Positions 50,435-59,541 are shown, numbered from the stretch's first letter. The stretch: 64,000 nucleotides of DNA from Streptomyces drozdowiczii (GCF_026167665.1 NZ_CP098740.1:7316001-7380000); one strand, 5' to 3'. Notes: generated by a model not told the origin, from the sequence alone. A program made the numbers and translations.

Positions 50435-51225
50435 TGCGCCGAGCGCTCTTCGCGTGAGGCACTCTGCTCCAGCTGGATTTCACGCTTACGCTGTTCTTCT
50501 TTGATCCTTTCGACCGTTGCCGCGTACTGGATAAGCCGAGGGGTCTCCTCCAGTCTTTCATAGTCACCGAGTTGGAACGCGCTGGCATTGTAATTCTTCT
50601 CAATGTCATCTGCTGTCGACTGTGAGGTAGTGCCGCGCTCCCGGAACTTGAAGTAGCCGGTTACTCCGGCAGAGATTCCGACCAGGGCGCTCAAGGATGA
50701 AGTAAAGATCGATAAAACCGTGTTGGATCCCTCGTTCATCGCCGTGAGAGTGGACACCACAATTGACCCGGTGATGATGAGCAGCTGGAACATGTTGTGT
50801 ACGCGTCTGTTGCGGCTCGCCTGCGCCCGGTAGGAGGTGATGACATCAAGCGAGGCCTCGCGATAGACACGCAGACCCGAGGTCGTGTCAAGGGGGAGCT
50901 GAGCGGCCGCCGTCTGGCGCTTCTGCAGCGCATCACGAAAGGCACTCGCTTTTGCGGCAAGGTTTTTATGATTGCTGAACAGCCAGTATGAGCACGCAAT
51001 CCATAAGATATTGACAATAGCCAACGAAATCCATCTGGCGATTCCGTCATTGGATTTCCATAGGCCAACAAAGACGGTGTATCCGAGCACCCCCGTCAGA
51101 GTTAACGAACCCAGCAGGATTAGCCAGCCAATCCTCTGAAGCGCCTTAGCCGCCCTCAGGTCCGCTTCTTTGAGGCTGAATTCAGCGAACTTGTTTCTGT
51201 ACTCCTCGTGTGGATCGGATGTCAC
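50431..51225 (-). CDS. DUF4231/SLATT-type membrane protein, 264 aa
   Basis: GTG 51225 lies four bases after GGGGGAG. Two early helices (GWLILLGSLTLTGVLGYTVF; IARWISLAIVNILWIACSYW), then NRRVHNMFQLLIITGSIVVS, a further helix, and YFKFRERGTTSQSTADDIEK match DUF4231 and the gene at 44479. Base composition is less GC-rich than the neighbours (for example 50990-51060), suggesting separate acquisition. Confidence 0.65.
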   Translation of the reverse strand: MTSDPHEEYRNKFAEFSLKEADLRAAKALQRIGWLILLGSLTLTGVLGYTVFVGLWKSNDGIARWISLAIVNILWIACSYWLFSNHKNLAAKASAFRDALQKRQTAAAQLPLDTTSGLRVYREASLDVITSYRAQASRNRRVHNMFQLLIITGSIVVSTLTAMNEGSNTVLSIFTSSLSALVGISAGVTGYFKFRERGTTSQSTADDIEKNYNASAFQLGDYERLEETPRLIQYAATVERIKEEQRKREIQLEQSASREERSAQ

Positions 51226-51469
51226 GATACTCCCCCGGATGGACGAATCACCGAAGGTACGGGGAGTGATGAAGGATTTGCAACGGCGTCTTGTGGCTGG
51301 CAAAGCCTTATGTGGCGTGAGTTGACTGAAGAAACGCATGAGGTCGGCAGATTTCCGAGCACGAGAGCATCGTCGGCGGGAAGGTGCGCGGGGCTGCCAG
51401 TCGGAGGCGTGCGGGGTGGGGCGGTGCCACCACCGCCCCCGCCGCTTGCTGCGCTCGGCACACCCAGAG

Positions 51470-51560
51470 GCGGGTGACCTCGGACACGAAGCGCGCCGCG
51501 TATGCCCGGCTGCTGGAGGGCCTCGCGGCCGCGGCACCAAATTGTCAGCCGCCAGGACCT
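51470..51560 (+). pseudogene. Relic of a Tap/XRE-type helix-turn-helix gene
   Basis: This stretch encodes KRAAYARLLEGLAAAAP, nearly the same as KRAAYARLLEGLTARFP of Tap (55.1 kb). Nothing upstream or downstream keeps a frame. A short leftover of a helix-turn-helix gene. Confidence 0.5.
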
Positions 51561-51628
51561 TGTCGACTAGCCTTCGCCGTCGTCCCGGTGTCAGGCCGGC
51601 AACGGACCGGGTTGCGCTGAGGTCCGCC

Positions 51629-51835
51629 CTACTTGAAGACCCCGAGTACCAACGCGAGCACAGCACTGATCACCATCAACGCCGTCGCGAACGCCTTCCC
51701 CGAGGTGGAAACAGATTCCGGTACCGGGCTCCCGCCCCAGCGGGCGACAGCGAACGCTACGCCTGCCACGAAGAACGAGCAGACCACCGCCAGGCCGATA
51801 CCCATCAGCGCCATCAGGGTGTGGGTGACGTTCAA
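51629..51835 (-). CDS. Small membrane protein, 68 aa
   Basis: TTG 51835 follows GGAGGAG. Two membrane helices (ALMGIGLAVVCSFFVAGVA; ATALMVISAVLALVLGVF) joined by a short hydrophilic turn. Similar to small Streptomyces plasmid membrane proteins. It is divergent from the phosphatase gene. Confidence 0.6.
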   Translation of the reverse strand: MNVTHTLMALMGIGLAVVCSFFVAGVAFAVARWGGSPVPESVSTSGKAFATALMVISAVLALVLGVFK

Positions 51836-51990
51836 GGCTCTCCTCCAAGATTCACTTCGTGTAGCGGTACGCCGTCGAACCGCACTGAAATGACGATCCA
51901 CCCCCCACCTGCGCGGATGAACCGGTTGGATGTTGTTCGCGGCACAACGTGGGGTTGTTTGGCCAACAACCCGATCAGGAGGGGGACGAC

Positions 51991-54447
51991 GTGGGAGCAG
52001 CAAGGCGGCCCGGGCGGCCGTGGGCGGAGGCTCGCGGGGCATCCCAGGAGATCAACGAGGTCGTTCACATCCTGCGTGGTTGGCTTGATGCGTCCAACGT
52101 GTCGGTGGCAAAGCTGCACCGCCTTCTTACACCGGAGCACTTCGACGGAGCTCCGCGGTCCGTCCCTCCGGTCTGGCGGTTACGCGAGCAGCTCAACGGC
52201 GTGGGTCTGACGTGGGAACTCGCCGAGGCCGTCGCAGACATTTGCTTTCCGGCAGAGACGGTGCAGGAGACAGCTCACCGGCTCGACCAGGTTCGGCGGT
52301 TGTGGGACGCGGCGAACATCTCACCCACCGAGGCTCATGCCGATCCGACGTACAACCTCGTCGAGGCGCAGAAGCACACGATCCGCGCATTGGAGGAGCT
52401 CAACCGTGTGCGGCAGGCGTACGAGGTCAGTGAGCAGGCCCGGCTGCAGGCCTTGCAAGTGGCCACAGTCCTCTTCGCGCTGCTCGGCCAGACGCAGGCT
52501 CAGGTAGTTCAGCTCACGAGGCAGCTCGATGCTCTCCGCGCAGCCGACAGCCCTCGTCCTGTCGACGAGGCACGGACCGAGGGCCGCCTCGACCGTGCCC
52601 AGAAGCAGACCGAGGACCTTCGCCTCCAACTGGCACGAGCTGAGGAGGAACGCGACAAAGCACAGCAAGTCGCGGATCTCGCTGCCCGTCAGATCAGCCA
52701 ACTCGAGAGGGAGCTTCGCGACCTCAGGCCCGGTGCGGAGCGCGGTGTCCCGGCTCAGAGCGGGGCGGAGGTCACACTCCCTGGGCCAGCCGGAACTGCT
52801 GCGGATGATGATGCTCTTGACCAAGTTGACATGGCCCTCCAGAAGGCCCGCGACGTCCTCGACCGAGAACACGAGGCGGTGCAAGAAGCTGCCGAGGACG
52901 TGGGGTGGCGGAATGCCGGCCAAAAGAGCCAGGTGCCTTCAGAAGCCGCCGAGGACGACGAGTGGTGGCTGGTCGAAGAAGCAGAAAAGCGAGGGGGAGT
53001 CGTCCCGGGGCAAGTCGTAAGGGACGTACCCACGGTACGAAACGACGACGAGATGTTGTTCGGGACAACCTCAGATAACTCTCCCACCAGCCCAAATACC
53101 CCCGGCTCCGGTACAGAACTTGCGGTCCGGAGGGAAGGTGACCGCGTCCGGTTCATTGGGGCCGCAACGCGTCGAATCTCGCGCGGGATCGACCTCGACG
53201 AGATCGTGCTCGGGCTGTGCCGCGCGAGCGTACCGACGTTCGCGGACACCATCCTGGTCTATCTCCGTGAGCCGCTTCCGGTGGGCGACGAGCGGCCGAC
53301 CGTGCCGTTCGTACTGCGCCTGCGCCGCACCGACCAGCTGCGATTGAATGACATGGAGGGTGAGGGACTGGCGCTCGCCCTCGACTTGAGTCCGACGCCG
53401 GCGGCCGAACTCTGCGAGGTGCGTGCTGGCGGGGACCTCGCCGATGTGCTGCGCCAGGTGCGGCCGGTCTTTGGCGAGGCCCCCGGAGCCTCTGCTGCAA
53501 TGCGGGAGCTATGCGGACCCGAGCACAATGTGCCAGGATCGCGCCGAACGATCCTGGCCCCACTGCGGGGGCGGCGCCGCGTCATCGGCGTTGCTGTCTT
53601 CCTACGCGCCCCTGACCGGCCGGCCTTCGATCCGCAGGACCTGCTCGTCTCAGCTCAACTCGCCACACATACAGCGCTCAGCATCGACAAAGCTGTCCTG
53701 TACGGCCGGGAGGCTTACCTCGCCGGTGAGCTGCAGCGTGCGATGCTGCCAGATTCGCTGCCTCAACCCGTCGGTGCCAAGATCGCTTTCCGCTATCTTC
53801 CGGCCGCCGAAACGGCACGGGTCGGCGGCGACTGGTACGACGTGGTCCCACTGCCTGGCAGCCAGGTGGCGCTGGTGGTCGGCGATGTGATGGGCCATTC
53901 CGTGACCTCCGCCGCGATCATGGGCCAACTAGGGACTTTGGTGCATGCCCTGTCCGGGCTGAACCTGCCGCCGGACGAGGTTCTCAGGCGGCTCGACATT
54001 GAGGCACAACGCCTGGGGCCCGACCGGATGGCGACCTGCATGTACGCGGTGTACGACCCAGTTGCCCATCGGATCAAGATTGCCAACGCAGGCCACCCAC
54101 CTCCGATTCTGCTGCACCTCGGCGGTCGGGCAGAGGTTCTTAGGGTTCCGCCAGGAGCGCCGATCGGTGTCGGCGGGGTCGACTTCAGCACCGTCGAGTT
54201 TGACGCGCCTCCCGGAGCCACGCTGATTCTCTACACAGACGGTCTGGTCGAGTCCCGCATGCGGGACGTATGGACCGGAATTGGGAATCTGCGGCAGCGC
54301 ATAGCCGAGGTCAGCCGCCCGAGTGGACCCGACCACGCGCCGCCTCTGGAGAGGCTCTGCGACGACGTGCTCGACATGCTCGGCCTGGGCGACCGGGACG
54401 ACGACATCGCGTTGCTTGCGGCCCGTTTCGACGGGATCGAACCGTAG
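51991..54447 (+). CDS. SpoIIE-type PP2C phosphatase with GAF domain and coiled coil, 818 aa
   Basis: GTG 51991 follows AGGAGG by eight bases. Residues 1-100 resemble the N-terminal helical domain common to actinobacterial plasmid regulators (VAKLHRLLTPEHFDG), then a long coiled coil (180-260), an acidic linker, a GAF-like domain (400-560) and the phosphatase: RVGGDWYDVVPLP, VVGDVMGHSVTSAAIMGQLG, ANAGHPPPILLHLGG, LYTDGLVESR and DDDIALLAARF. All metal-binding Asp residues are present. Such enzymes dephosphorylate anti-sigma antagonists in stress or development signalling. Confidence 0.85.
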   Translation: MGAARRPGRPWAEARGASQEINEVVHILRGWLDASNVSVAKLHRLLTPEHFDGAPRSVPPVWRLREQLNGVGLTWELAEAVADICFPAETVQETAHRLDQVRRLWDAANISPTEAHADPTYNLVEAQKHTIRALEELNRVRQAYEVSEQARLQALQVATVLFALLGQTQAQVVQLTRQLDALRAADSPRPVDEARTEGRLDRAQKQTEDLRLQLARAEEERDKAQQVADLAARQISQLERELRDLRPGAERGVPAQSGAEVTLPGPAGTAADDDALDQVDMALQKARDVLDREHEAVQEAAEDVGWRNAGQKSQVPSEAAEDDEWWLVEEAEKRGGVVPGQVVRDVPTVRNDDEMLFGTTSDNSPTSPNTPGSGTELAVRREGDRVRFIGAATRRISRGIDLDEIVLGLCRASVPTFADTILVYLREPLPVGDERPTVPFVLRLRRTDQLRLNDMEGEGLALALDLSPTPAAELCEVRAGGDLADVLRQVRPVFGEAPGASAAMRELCGPEHNVPGSRRTILAPLRGRRRVIGVAVFLRAPDRPAFDPQDLLVSAQLATHTALSIDKAVLYGREAYLAGELQRAMLPDSLPQPVGAKIAFRYLPAAETARVGGDWYDVVPLPGSQVALVVGDVMGHSVTSAAIMGQLGTLVHALSGLNLPPDEVLRRLDIEAQRLGPDRMATCMYAVYDPVAHRIKIANAGHPPPILLHLGGRAEVLRVPPGAPIGVGGVDFSTVEFDAPPGATLILYTDGLVESRMRDVWTGIGNLRQRIAEVSRPSGPDHAPPLERLCDDVLDMLGLGDRDDDIALLAARFDGIEP

Positions 54448-54599
54448 AACGCAGCGTGCTGGTTGCTGGAACCGGAGGAAGCGGCAGCCGGGTGGATCCG
54501 GCGGGTGCTGGCAGCGGCCGGGGACTCTCGCCCGCCGTCAAGCTGCTGGTCAACAAGCTCGTGCGGTAGGGCGTTCTATGCACACACCGCAGTGACGGA

Positions 54600-54796
54600 G
54601 CCGCCGGATCCACTGGCGGAACTTCAGGCTGCATGTGTCCTCGACCATGCGGGGGCAGTAGATCGTCGACTACCGCCCAGTGCCACCAGTAGTCGTGCGG
54701 GTTCAGCTCTGCGCCGCCGACCACCTCCCAGGTCAGACGCTGAGCCAGCTCCGAGTCGGCCGTCCCGCCTTGCTCCGCGAAGAACACCCGCTCCAC
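54600..54796 (-). other. Possible gene fragment
   Basis: An open stretch encodes GGTADSELAQRLTWEVVGGA, then LNPHDYWWHWAVVDDLLPPH, which has coding-like composition, but the frame runs on into the 3' end of the phosphatase gene as Arg/Pro shadow. Probably a remnant of a lost gene. Confidence 0.25.
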
Positions 54797-54812
54797 GTCC
54801 CGCTACCGCTAC

Positions 54813-54855
54813 ATGCGCGATTCATGCGCGATTAAATGCGCGAACGAAAGCGCGA
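54813..54855. promoter_or_regulatory. Four ATGCGCGA-type iterons upstream of tap
   Basis: ATGCGCGA at 54813, 54824 and 54836 and AAGCGCGA at 54848, spaced 11-12 bases so that all face one side of the helix. They lie 30 bases before the tap start. Likely an operator or Tap/Tpg-related binding site. Confidence 0.6.
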
Positions 54856-54886
54856 TCGAGTAGGCTGTCTATTGGAGGTGACCTCT

Positions 54887-57091
54887 GTGTCCACTGAGAA
54901 CGAGCTGTTCAGCGCTGTCGATGCGCTGCTGGAGCAAGTCGCGCAGGACGACCTGCCGGTCCCTGCGGAGCGCAAGCGTCTGCGGGAGGCGGCGGGGCTG
55001 AGTCAGGCGCAGATCGCCACGGCGCTGGATGCCCGCCGGGAGGCGGTGGGGAACTGGGAGACCGGCAAGACCGAGCCGCGGCCGCCGAAGCGTGCCGCGT
55101 ACGCTCGGCTGCTGGAGGGTCTCACCGCCCGCTTCCCCGCCCCGGTCGCCGACGCGCCCGCCGCACCCCCGGTGCCGGTGGTTCCGGAGGCGTTCACCGG
55201 CCCCGCTCCCGTTCCCGCCCCGGCGGCCGAAGCACCGGCGGCACCGGCCCCGGCTGCCGCCGTACGCCCGGCGCCCGCCGCGTCGTCGCGGCGCCCGGGT
55301 GCGAAGAAGACGGTGGCGAAGAAGACCATGGCGGCCGCGACCGCTGACGTCGACCCGCGCTTCGAGAACGGCCCGCTCGCGGTCATCGACGTCGACGCCG
55401 ACGGGCAGGTGTCGGCGTACTGCATCGGCGGCCTCGTCCTGGACGTGCCCGCCAAGACGATCCCCGCGCTGGTCGACTGGACGCTGACCGAAGCCCGGCT
55501 CGGTCAGGCCCGCCTGCACCGCAACGGCCGCGACGCCGACCCGATCCTCGTCCTCACCGCAGCCGCCCTGGAACGCTTCGGCCTGCCCACCGCACTGTCG
55601 GAGGAGGAGCGGCACGCTGGCCGGCTCCCGGCCGGCCACAAGGTGGTCAAGCAGATCGAGCGCGCGGGCCTCCAGATGACCCAGCGCGGCTTCGGCCCAT
55701 GGGCCCGGCTCTACCGCGACCCCGAAGGCTCCCGGCGGCGCTGCGTCCAGCTGTGCATCCTGCCCTGGCACGCCTTGGACGTCCGCGAGTGGGGGCGCAA
55801 GGACGACCCGGAACTGCTGCTGACGATGCACCCGGCCGACCTGGTCCAGTACCTCGGTCTGTACGCAGCCCGGGTGATGACCCCGCGCGGCAGCACGGCG
55901 ACGACCGGCCTGGAGCTCATGACCGCGCTGCGCCCGCCGACCCGCGCAGAGAAGAACCCGGCGACCGGCGACTTCGAGCGGGCCTTTAACGACGACGCGA
56001 TCACCGCCCTCTACAAGGTGGTGGACTGCGAGGTCCCCGACGAGCACCCGATCCTGAAGGGCAAGTTCGCCCGGCACCACATGCGCACCCCGGCAGAGAT
56101 GCTGATGGAGGAGCCCTACGACTGGTGCCGGCCGCTCACCGATGAGGAGTGCGCCAACCCCTACCTGGTCGTCGTCGACCTCAACATGTCCTTCGCCGCC
56201 GCCGCGAACGGCCTGGTCGTCGGGTTGAACGGGCCAACCCACCTGACCGGCAACCCCAAGTTCGACCCGGCGCTGCCCGGCTCGTGGCTGGTCGACCTCT
56301 CCCACGTCGACCTGTCCCGCGCCCGGGTCAACGGCCGCACCGTTGACGGCTCCCGGCTCCCGAGCCCGTTCACGCCGAAGGGCGACACCCCCGAGGGCCC
56401 GGCCTGGTACGCCACGCCCACCGTGCAGTACGCGGTGGAGCTCGGCTTCGACGTCGCACCGATCGAGGCATACGTCCGCACCCAGACCGGCCGCTACCTC
56501 GACTCCTGGTACAAGCGGCTGCGCGACGCCTACGTCGCCACGATGGCCGACATGGGTGTCACCACCGACCTCACCGGGACCGAGTTCCTCGAGGCGATGG
56601 CGCGGCGCAAGCAGGTCGACCCAGCGATGGCACTGTTGGAGACCGCGATCAAGGCGACGGCGAAGGGCGCGATCGGCAAGCTGCGCCAGCGCTCGCGGGG
56701 GCAGGTGCCGTACTACGAGCCGTACCCGGCGTTGGAGCGGGTGAACTGGCGCCCGGACATCCGGGCCGCCGTGCTCGCCAACCAGCGGGTTGGCCTGCAC
56801 CGCAAGCTGATGAAGACGGCGGCCGCCGCCGACCTGTACCCGGTCGCGATCGGCACCGACGCGATCGTCTACCCCTCGCCCGGGCCGTCCCCGCTGGACG
56901 TCCTGCCGACCACGCCCGAGGGCAAGCCGGTGCCCGGCGGCTTCCGGCTCGGTGTTTCGCCCGGGATGGTCAAGCACCAGGGCACCCAGACCGTCCTGTG
57001 GGCGGAGCAGCAGTTCGAGGAGCGCGGCGGCGTCTTCAACATCTCCAACCTCATCAAGACCGCCGACCCGACAGCCGGAGAAGGGGAGTAG
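54887..57091 (+). CDS. tap: Telomere-associated protein Tap, 734 aa
   Basis: Tap binds the 3' overhang of Streptomyces telomeres and recruits the terminal protein Tpg. GTG 54887 follows GGAGGTG with six bases; the length is close to the about 740 aa known for Tap. The N-terminus is an XRE-like helix-turn-helix (LREAAGLSQAQIATALDARR, AVGNWETGKTEPRPP). After an Ala/Pro linker comes the large conserved body (FENGPLAVIDVDADGQVSAY; NPYLVVVDLNMSFAAAANGL; VGLHRKLMKTAAAADLYPVA), where DNA-handling activity is expected. tpg starts three bases after its stop. Confidence 0.9.
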   Translation: MSTENELFSAVDALLEQVAQDDLPVPAERKRLREAAGLSQAQIATALDARREAVGNWETGKTEPRPPKRAAYARLLEGLTARFPAPVADAPAAPPVPVVPEAFTGPAPVPAPAAEAPAAPAPAAAVRPAPAASSRRPGAKKTVAKKTMAAATADVDPRFENGPLAVIDVDADGQVSAYCIGGLVLDVPAKTIPALVDWTLTEARLGQARLHRNGRDADPILVLTAAALERFGLPTALSEEERHAGRLPAGHKVVKQIERAGLQMTQRGFGPWARLYRDPEGSRRRCVQLCILPWHALDVREWGRKDDPELLLTMHPADLVQYLGLYAARVMTPRGSTATTGLELMTALRPPTRAEKNPATGDFERAFNDDAITALYKVVDCEVPDEHPILKGKFARHHMRTPAEMLMEEPYDWCRPLTDEECANPYLVVVDLNMSFAAAANGLVVGLNGPTHLTGNPKFDPALPGSWLVDLSHVDLSRARVNGRTVDGSRLPSPFTPKGDTPEGPAWYATPTVQYAVELGFDVAPIEAYVRTQTGRYLDSWYKRLRDAYVATMADMGVTTDLTGTEFLEAMARRKQVDPAMALLETAIKATAKGAIGKLRQRSRGQVPYYEPYPALERVNWRPDIRAAVLANQRVGLHRKLMKTAAAADLYPVAIGTDAIVYPSPGPSPLDVLPTTPEGKPVPGGFRLGVSPGMVKHQGTQTVLWAEQQFEERGGVFNISNLIKTADPTAGEGE

Positions 57092-57094
57092 GCC

Positions 57095-57652
57095 GTGGTG
57101 GACTCGCTCGGGGACAGCCTGGACCGCGCACTGGAGAAGGCGTTCACCCGCCCCGCCCCCAAGAGCGCCCAGGCGCAGATGAAGTACCTCGTCAAGCAGC
57201 TCAAGGGCACCAAGGCCGCCGCCCAGGCCCTCGGGATCACCCAGCGCACCGTGGAGCGGTACGTGACTGGCAAGCTCAAGCGGCCCCGCCAGGAACTGCG
57301 CGGCCGCCTGGAGCGCGAGGTCAAGAAGCGGTGGCAGCCGCAGGTCCGCGCGAAGGCGAGGAAGAAGGCGGCGACCACAGACGGCCTGGTCGTTTCCACC
57401 CGTGCCCGCTTCGGGTTCGAAGCTGCCGCAGGTTCGACCGACGACGCCCGAATCCGGGATATCACCCAGGCCCTGCCGCCGCAGTTCGCCGACCAGTTGT
57501 TCAGCGCACGCGAGCAGGGCGCCAACGAGCAGCAGCTCCGGCAGATCGCCGCCGACGGCCTGGCCCAGATGTACTTCCGCGCCAACAACAGCAGGGCCCA
57601 CGGCCTGGGCGTGGAGTTCACCGACGTGGAACGGCTCGACATCGAGCTGTAG
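57095..57652 (+). CDS. tpg: Telomere terminal protein Tpg, 185 aa
   Basis: Tpg is covalently attached to the 5' ends of linear Streptomyces replicons and primes end patching. The 185-aa length equals that of known Tpg proteins. AAAQALGITQRTVERYVTGK is the family helix-turn-helix, followed by the basic stretch RPRQELRGRLEREVKKRWQP and the conserved tail (LPPQFADQLFSAREQGANEQ; LAQMYFRANNSRAHGLGVEF). GTG 57095 (or 57098) follows GGGGAG. The tap-tpg order and three-base gap are as in Streptomyces chromosomes and plasmids. Confidence 0.92.
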   Translation: MVDSLGDSLDRALEKAFTRPAPKSAQAQMKYLVKQLKGTKAAAQALGITQRTVERYVTGKLKRPRQELRGRLEREVKKRWQPQVRAKARKKAATTDGLVVSTRARFGFEAAAGSTDDARIRDITQALPPQFADQLFSAREQGANEQQLRQIAADGLAQMYFRANNSRAHGLGVEFTDVERLDIEL

Positions 57653-57736
57653 ACCGGCTCCCGCAGGAGCGCCGGGCTGCCGGCTGTGACTGAGTGCTTG
57701 AGGTAGCGAGTTCGCACCTGATCTGGCGAGTCGAGC

Positions 57737-57768
57737 AGAACGGCCCCCACTCGCGTGGGGGCCGTTCT
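57737..57768. terminator. Terminator after tpg
   Basis: Fourteen-base perfect arms AGAACGGCCCCCAC and GTGGGGGCCGTTCT around the tetraloop TCGC, 85 bases past the tpg stop. Confidence 0.9.
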
Positions 57769-58057
57769 GTACCGCGGATATTGATTACCCTCCGCGTGGC
57801 ATCGGGGTGGCACGGACAACGATCCCGGGATGGCTGTCTCGGCTCCTGCACTGCACCGTACCGGCACCTCGGCCTCGCCAAGGCTCCCGCGGCGATCCGC
57901 CACTCGCACGGGTGCCAAAGATTCGCTCACCTCGCCAGGTGAAGCGCTCAGGCACAGCCGGGGACGAGGCGTTTCGCATTCCTCCGAGCAGCAGACCGTG
58001 AGGCCCTCGGCTCCCGAGGCGCCCTCAAGTTCCGCACTTCAGCCGTAACCCTCTGTC

Positions 58058-58108
58058 ATCCATTTCATTTCATTTCATCGCGACGCAAGGAAATGAAATG
58101 AAATGGAT
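58058..58108. repeat. 19-bp AT-rich inverted repeat of CATTT/AAATG units
   Basis: ATCCATTTCATTTCATTTC (58058-58076) is the exact reverse complement of 58090-58108, with a 13-base loop. Each arm is a triple CATTT repeat, striking in a window of about 70 percent GC. It might be an operator, an origin-like unwinding site or a structured RNA element. Confidence 0.85.
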
Positions 58109-58362
58109 TGCCTTGGAGTGCATTGCGGCCCGCGTTTTCCTGCTTTTCTCACAGGGGGGGAAGACCGGTGAATACCGCTTCACTGCTCGATGGTGACCGG
58201 GATCACACCCACTCCCGTGAGCTGCGGTTTTTCCGGCATGGATGTATCGCTGGTGCGCGAAAAGGTAGGCAGAGTGTAGGCAGTGTGTTGTCTGGTGCGC
58301 GCATTCCCGCATGAGCAACTACACCGATCAGCTTCTCGCCGATAGACTCCGCAGAACGCGAA

Positions 58363-58415
58363 AGGAGCCCTGCACCCCAACGGGTTTCCCAGGCCCCTGA
58401 GTTGGGAGGGCTCCT
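58363..58415 (+). promoter_or_regulatory. Long hairpin ahead of the 58456 gene
   Basis: AGGAGCCCT and CCCAAC on the left pair with GTTGGG and AGGGCTCCT on the right (15 pairs, four-base bulge, 19-base loop). It ends 40 bases before a small gene, so it may be an attenuator or a terminator. Confidence 0.5.
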
Positions 58416-58455
58416 CTCGCGGTGTCCCTAAACGCACGCTCACGCAAGGAACCGC

Positions 58456-58656
58456 ATGACCGAGCCTAGCGCGAATTCAGATCCGAAACACCCACGCCGT
58501 GTGGACAGATGGCGCTCGTCCATCAGCGCTCACCTGCGGAAATGGAGTGGAGGCCGTGGACACGGTGTTCAGCGTCACTTCCTGCAGGGCGTCGCCTACA
58601 AGCTGGGTAGTGGCGCCGTGACGCTGCTGATCCTGTGGTGGGAAACGCGACGCTGA
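58456..58656 (+). CDS. Hypothetical protein, 66 aa
   Basis: ATG 58456 after AAGGAA. A basic protein (DPKHPRRVDRWRSSISAHLR) with a short hydrophobic C-terminus (YKLGSGAVTLLILWWETRR) that could be a membrane tail. Family unknown. Confidence 0.55.
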   Translation: MTEPSANSDPKHPRRVDRWRSSISAHLRKWSGGRGHGVQRHFLQGVAYKLGSGAVTLLILWWETRR

Positions 58657-58705
58657 CAGCGTCACGGGCCTGTAGCTGAGCGCGGGCCCTCACCGCCGGC
58701 AAAGG

Positions 58706-59305
58706 TCACCCAGCCCGGCCACCGCGTCGCCGTATCCACCAGGACTGCTGCGGCGCGGTGGCGGCATTGACGGCCCGGCCGAACGCCTCCAGCGCGGCCT
58801 CCAGGCGCGCGGTGTTCTCCACGTCCGACAGGGCGTTCAGCAGCTGCTCCGTGGCGGTGACGACGGCCGGGTCGGAGGAGCGCATGAGCGGGGCAGCGGC
58901 GGTGGCGGCCCGGGTGAGCGGCTCGCGCACGGCGGCCACGGTCTGCTTGCTCGCCACCCGCTCCCGGCTCAGCAGTTCGGCCGCGCGCCCGAAGCCCACA
59001 AGCCCGCTCAGGACGTCGGTGCCGCCGGCGCCCCGGGCGCGGGCGGCACCGCCGGTGAAGGCGAGCACGGCCAGCAGGAAGGTCCGGCCGCGCTCGGCCG
59101 GTCCCTCCCACAGCAGCCGGTTGGTGGTGGCCGCACTCTGCAGTTCCATCACGGCCACCGTCATCGCATCCGCCTGCACCCGCAGGGCACCGATCTCAGC
59201 CTGCTGCTCCTGGCGGTTGCGGGAGCGGTTGGTCAGCCACGCCGCGAGGACGGCAATGAAGGCCCCCGAGACGAGCGTGCTGGCCAACTCGATCAACTTG
59301 TCCAT
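58706..59305 (-). CDS. Membrane-anchored helical protein, 199 aa
   Basis: One N-terminal membrane helix (LASTLVSGAFIAVLAAWL) is followed by a long helical soluble part (NRQEQQAEIGALRVQADAMT; EQLLNALSDVENTARLEAAL). ATG 59305 follows GTGGGA. No known family; it resembles small membrane-linked proteins of Streptomyces accessory regions. Confidence 0.6.
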   Translation of the reverse strand: MDKLIELASTLVSGAFIAVLAAWLTNRSRNRQEQQAEIGALRVQADAMTVAVMELQSAATTNRLLWEGPAERGRTFLLAVLAFTGGAARARGAGGTDVLSGLVGFGRAAELLSRERVASKQTVAAVREPLTRAATAAAPLMRSSDPAVVTATEQLLNALSDVENTARLEAALEAFGRAVNAATAPQQSWWIRRRGGRAG

Positions 59306-59541
59306 TCCCACAGGCTGACCGCGCGCCGGGCCCGTCGTCCGGGCCGTTGCGCACCTGACGCACAACCCGCACCCTCCCGTTGCCCAAGAGGCCCGACCCT
59401 GCGCTGCTACGCCGGTGCCGGGCCTCATCCGCATATCCGTGGGGGACGGGCTTCACGCGTTGACATGTCCAAGGCCGACGGCCCACGAGTCGTCACGGGC
59501 CCCCGGACGAGACAGTTGACCGGGTACATAGGCTCTCGGGC

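Larger units (their letters stand above)
57769..58455. other. Gene-free region with AT-rich inverted repeat and hairpin
   Basis: No gene is supported over about 690 bases. It contains the AT-rich inverted repeat at 58058-58108 and the hairpin at 58363-58415. The left part shows ordinary GC-rich composition. Confidence 0.45.

Noticed and set aside
54869..57601. A 910-codon leftward open frame opposite tap and tpg
   Set aside because: Antisense shadow: tap and tpg carry recognisable motifs, starts and spacing; the opposite frame has none.
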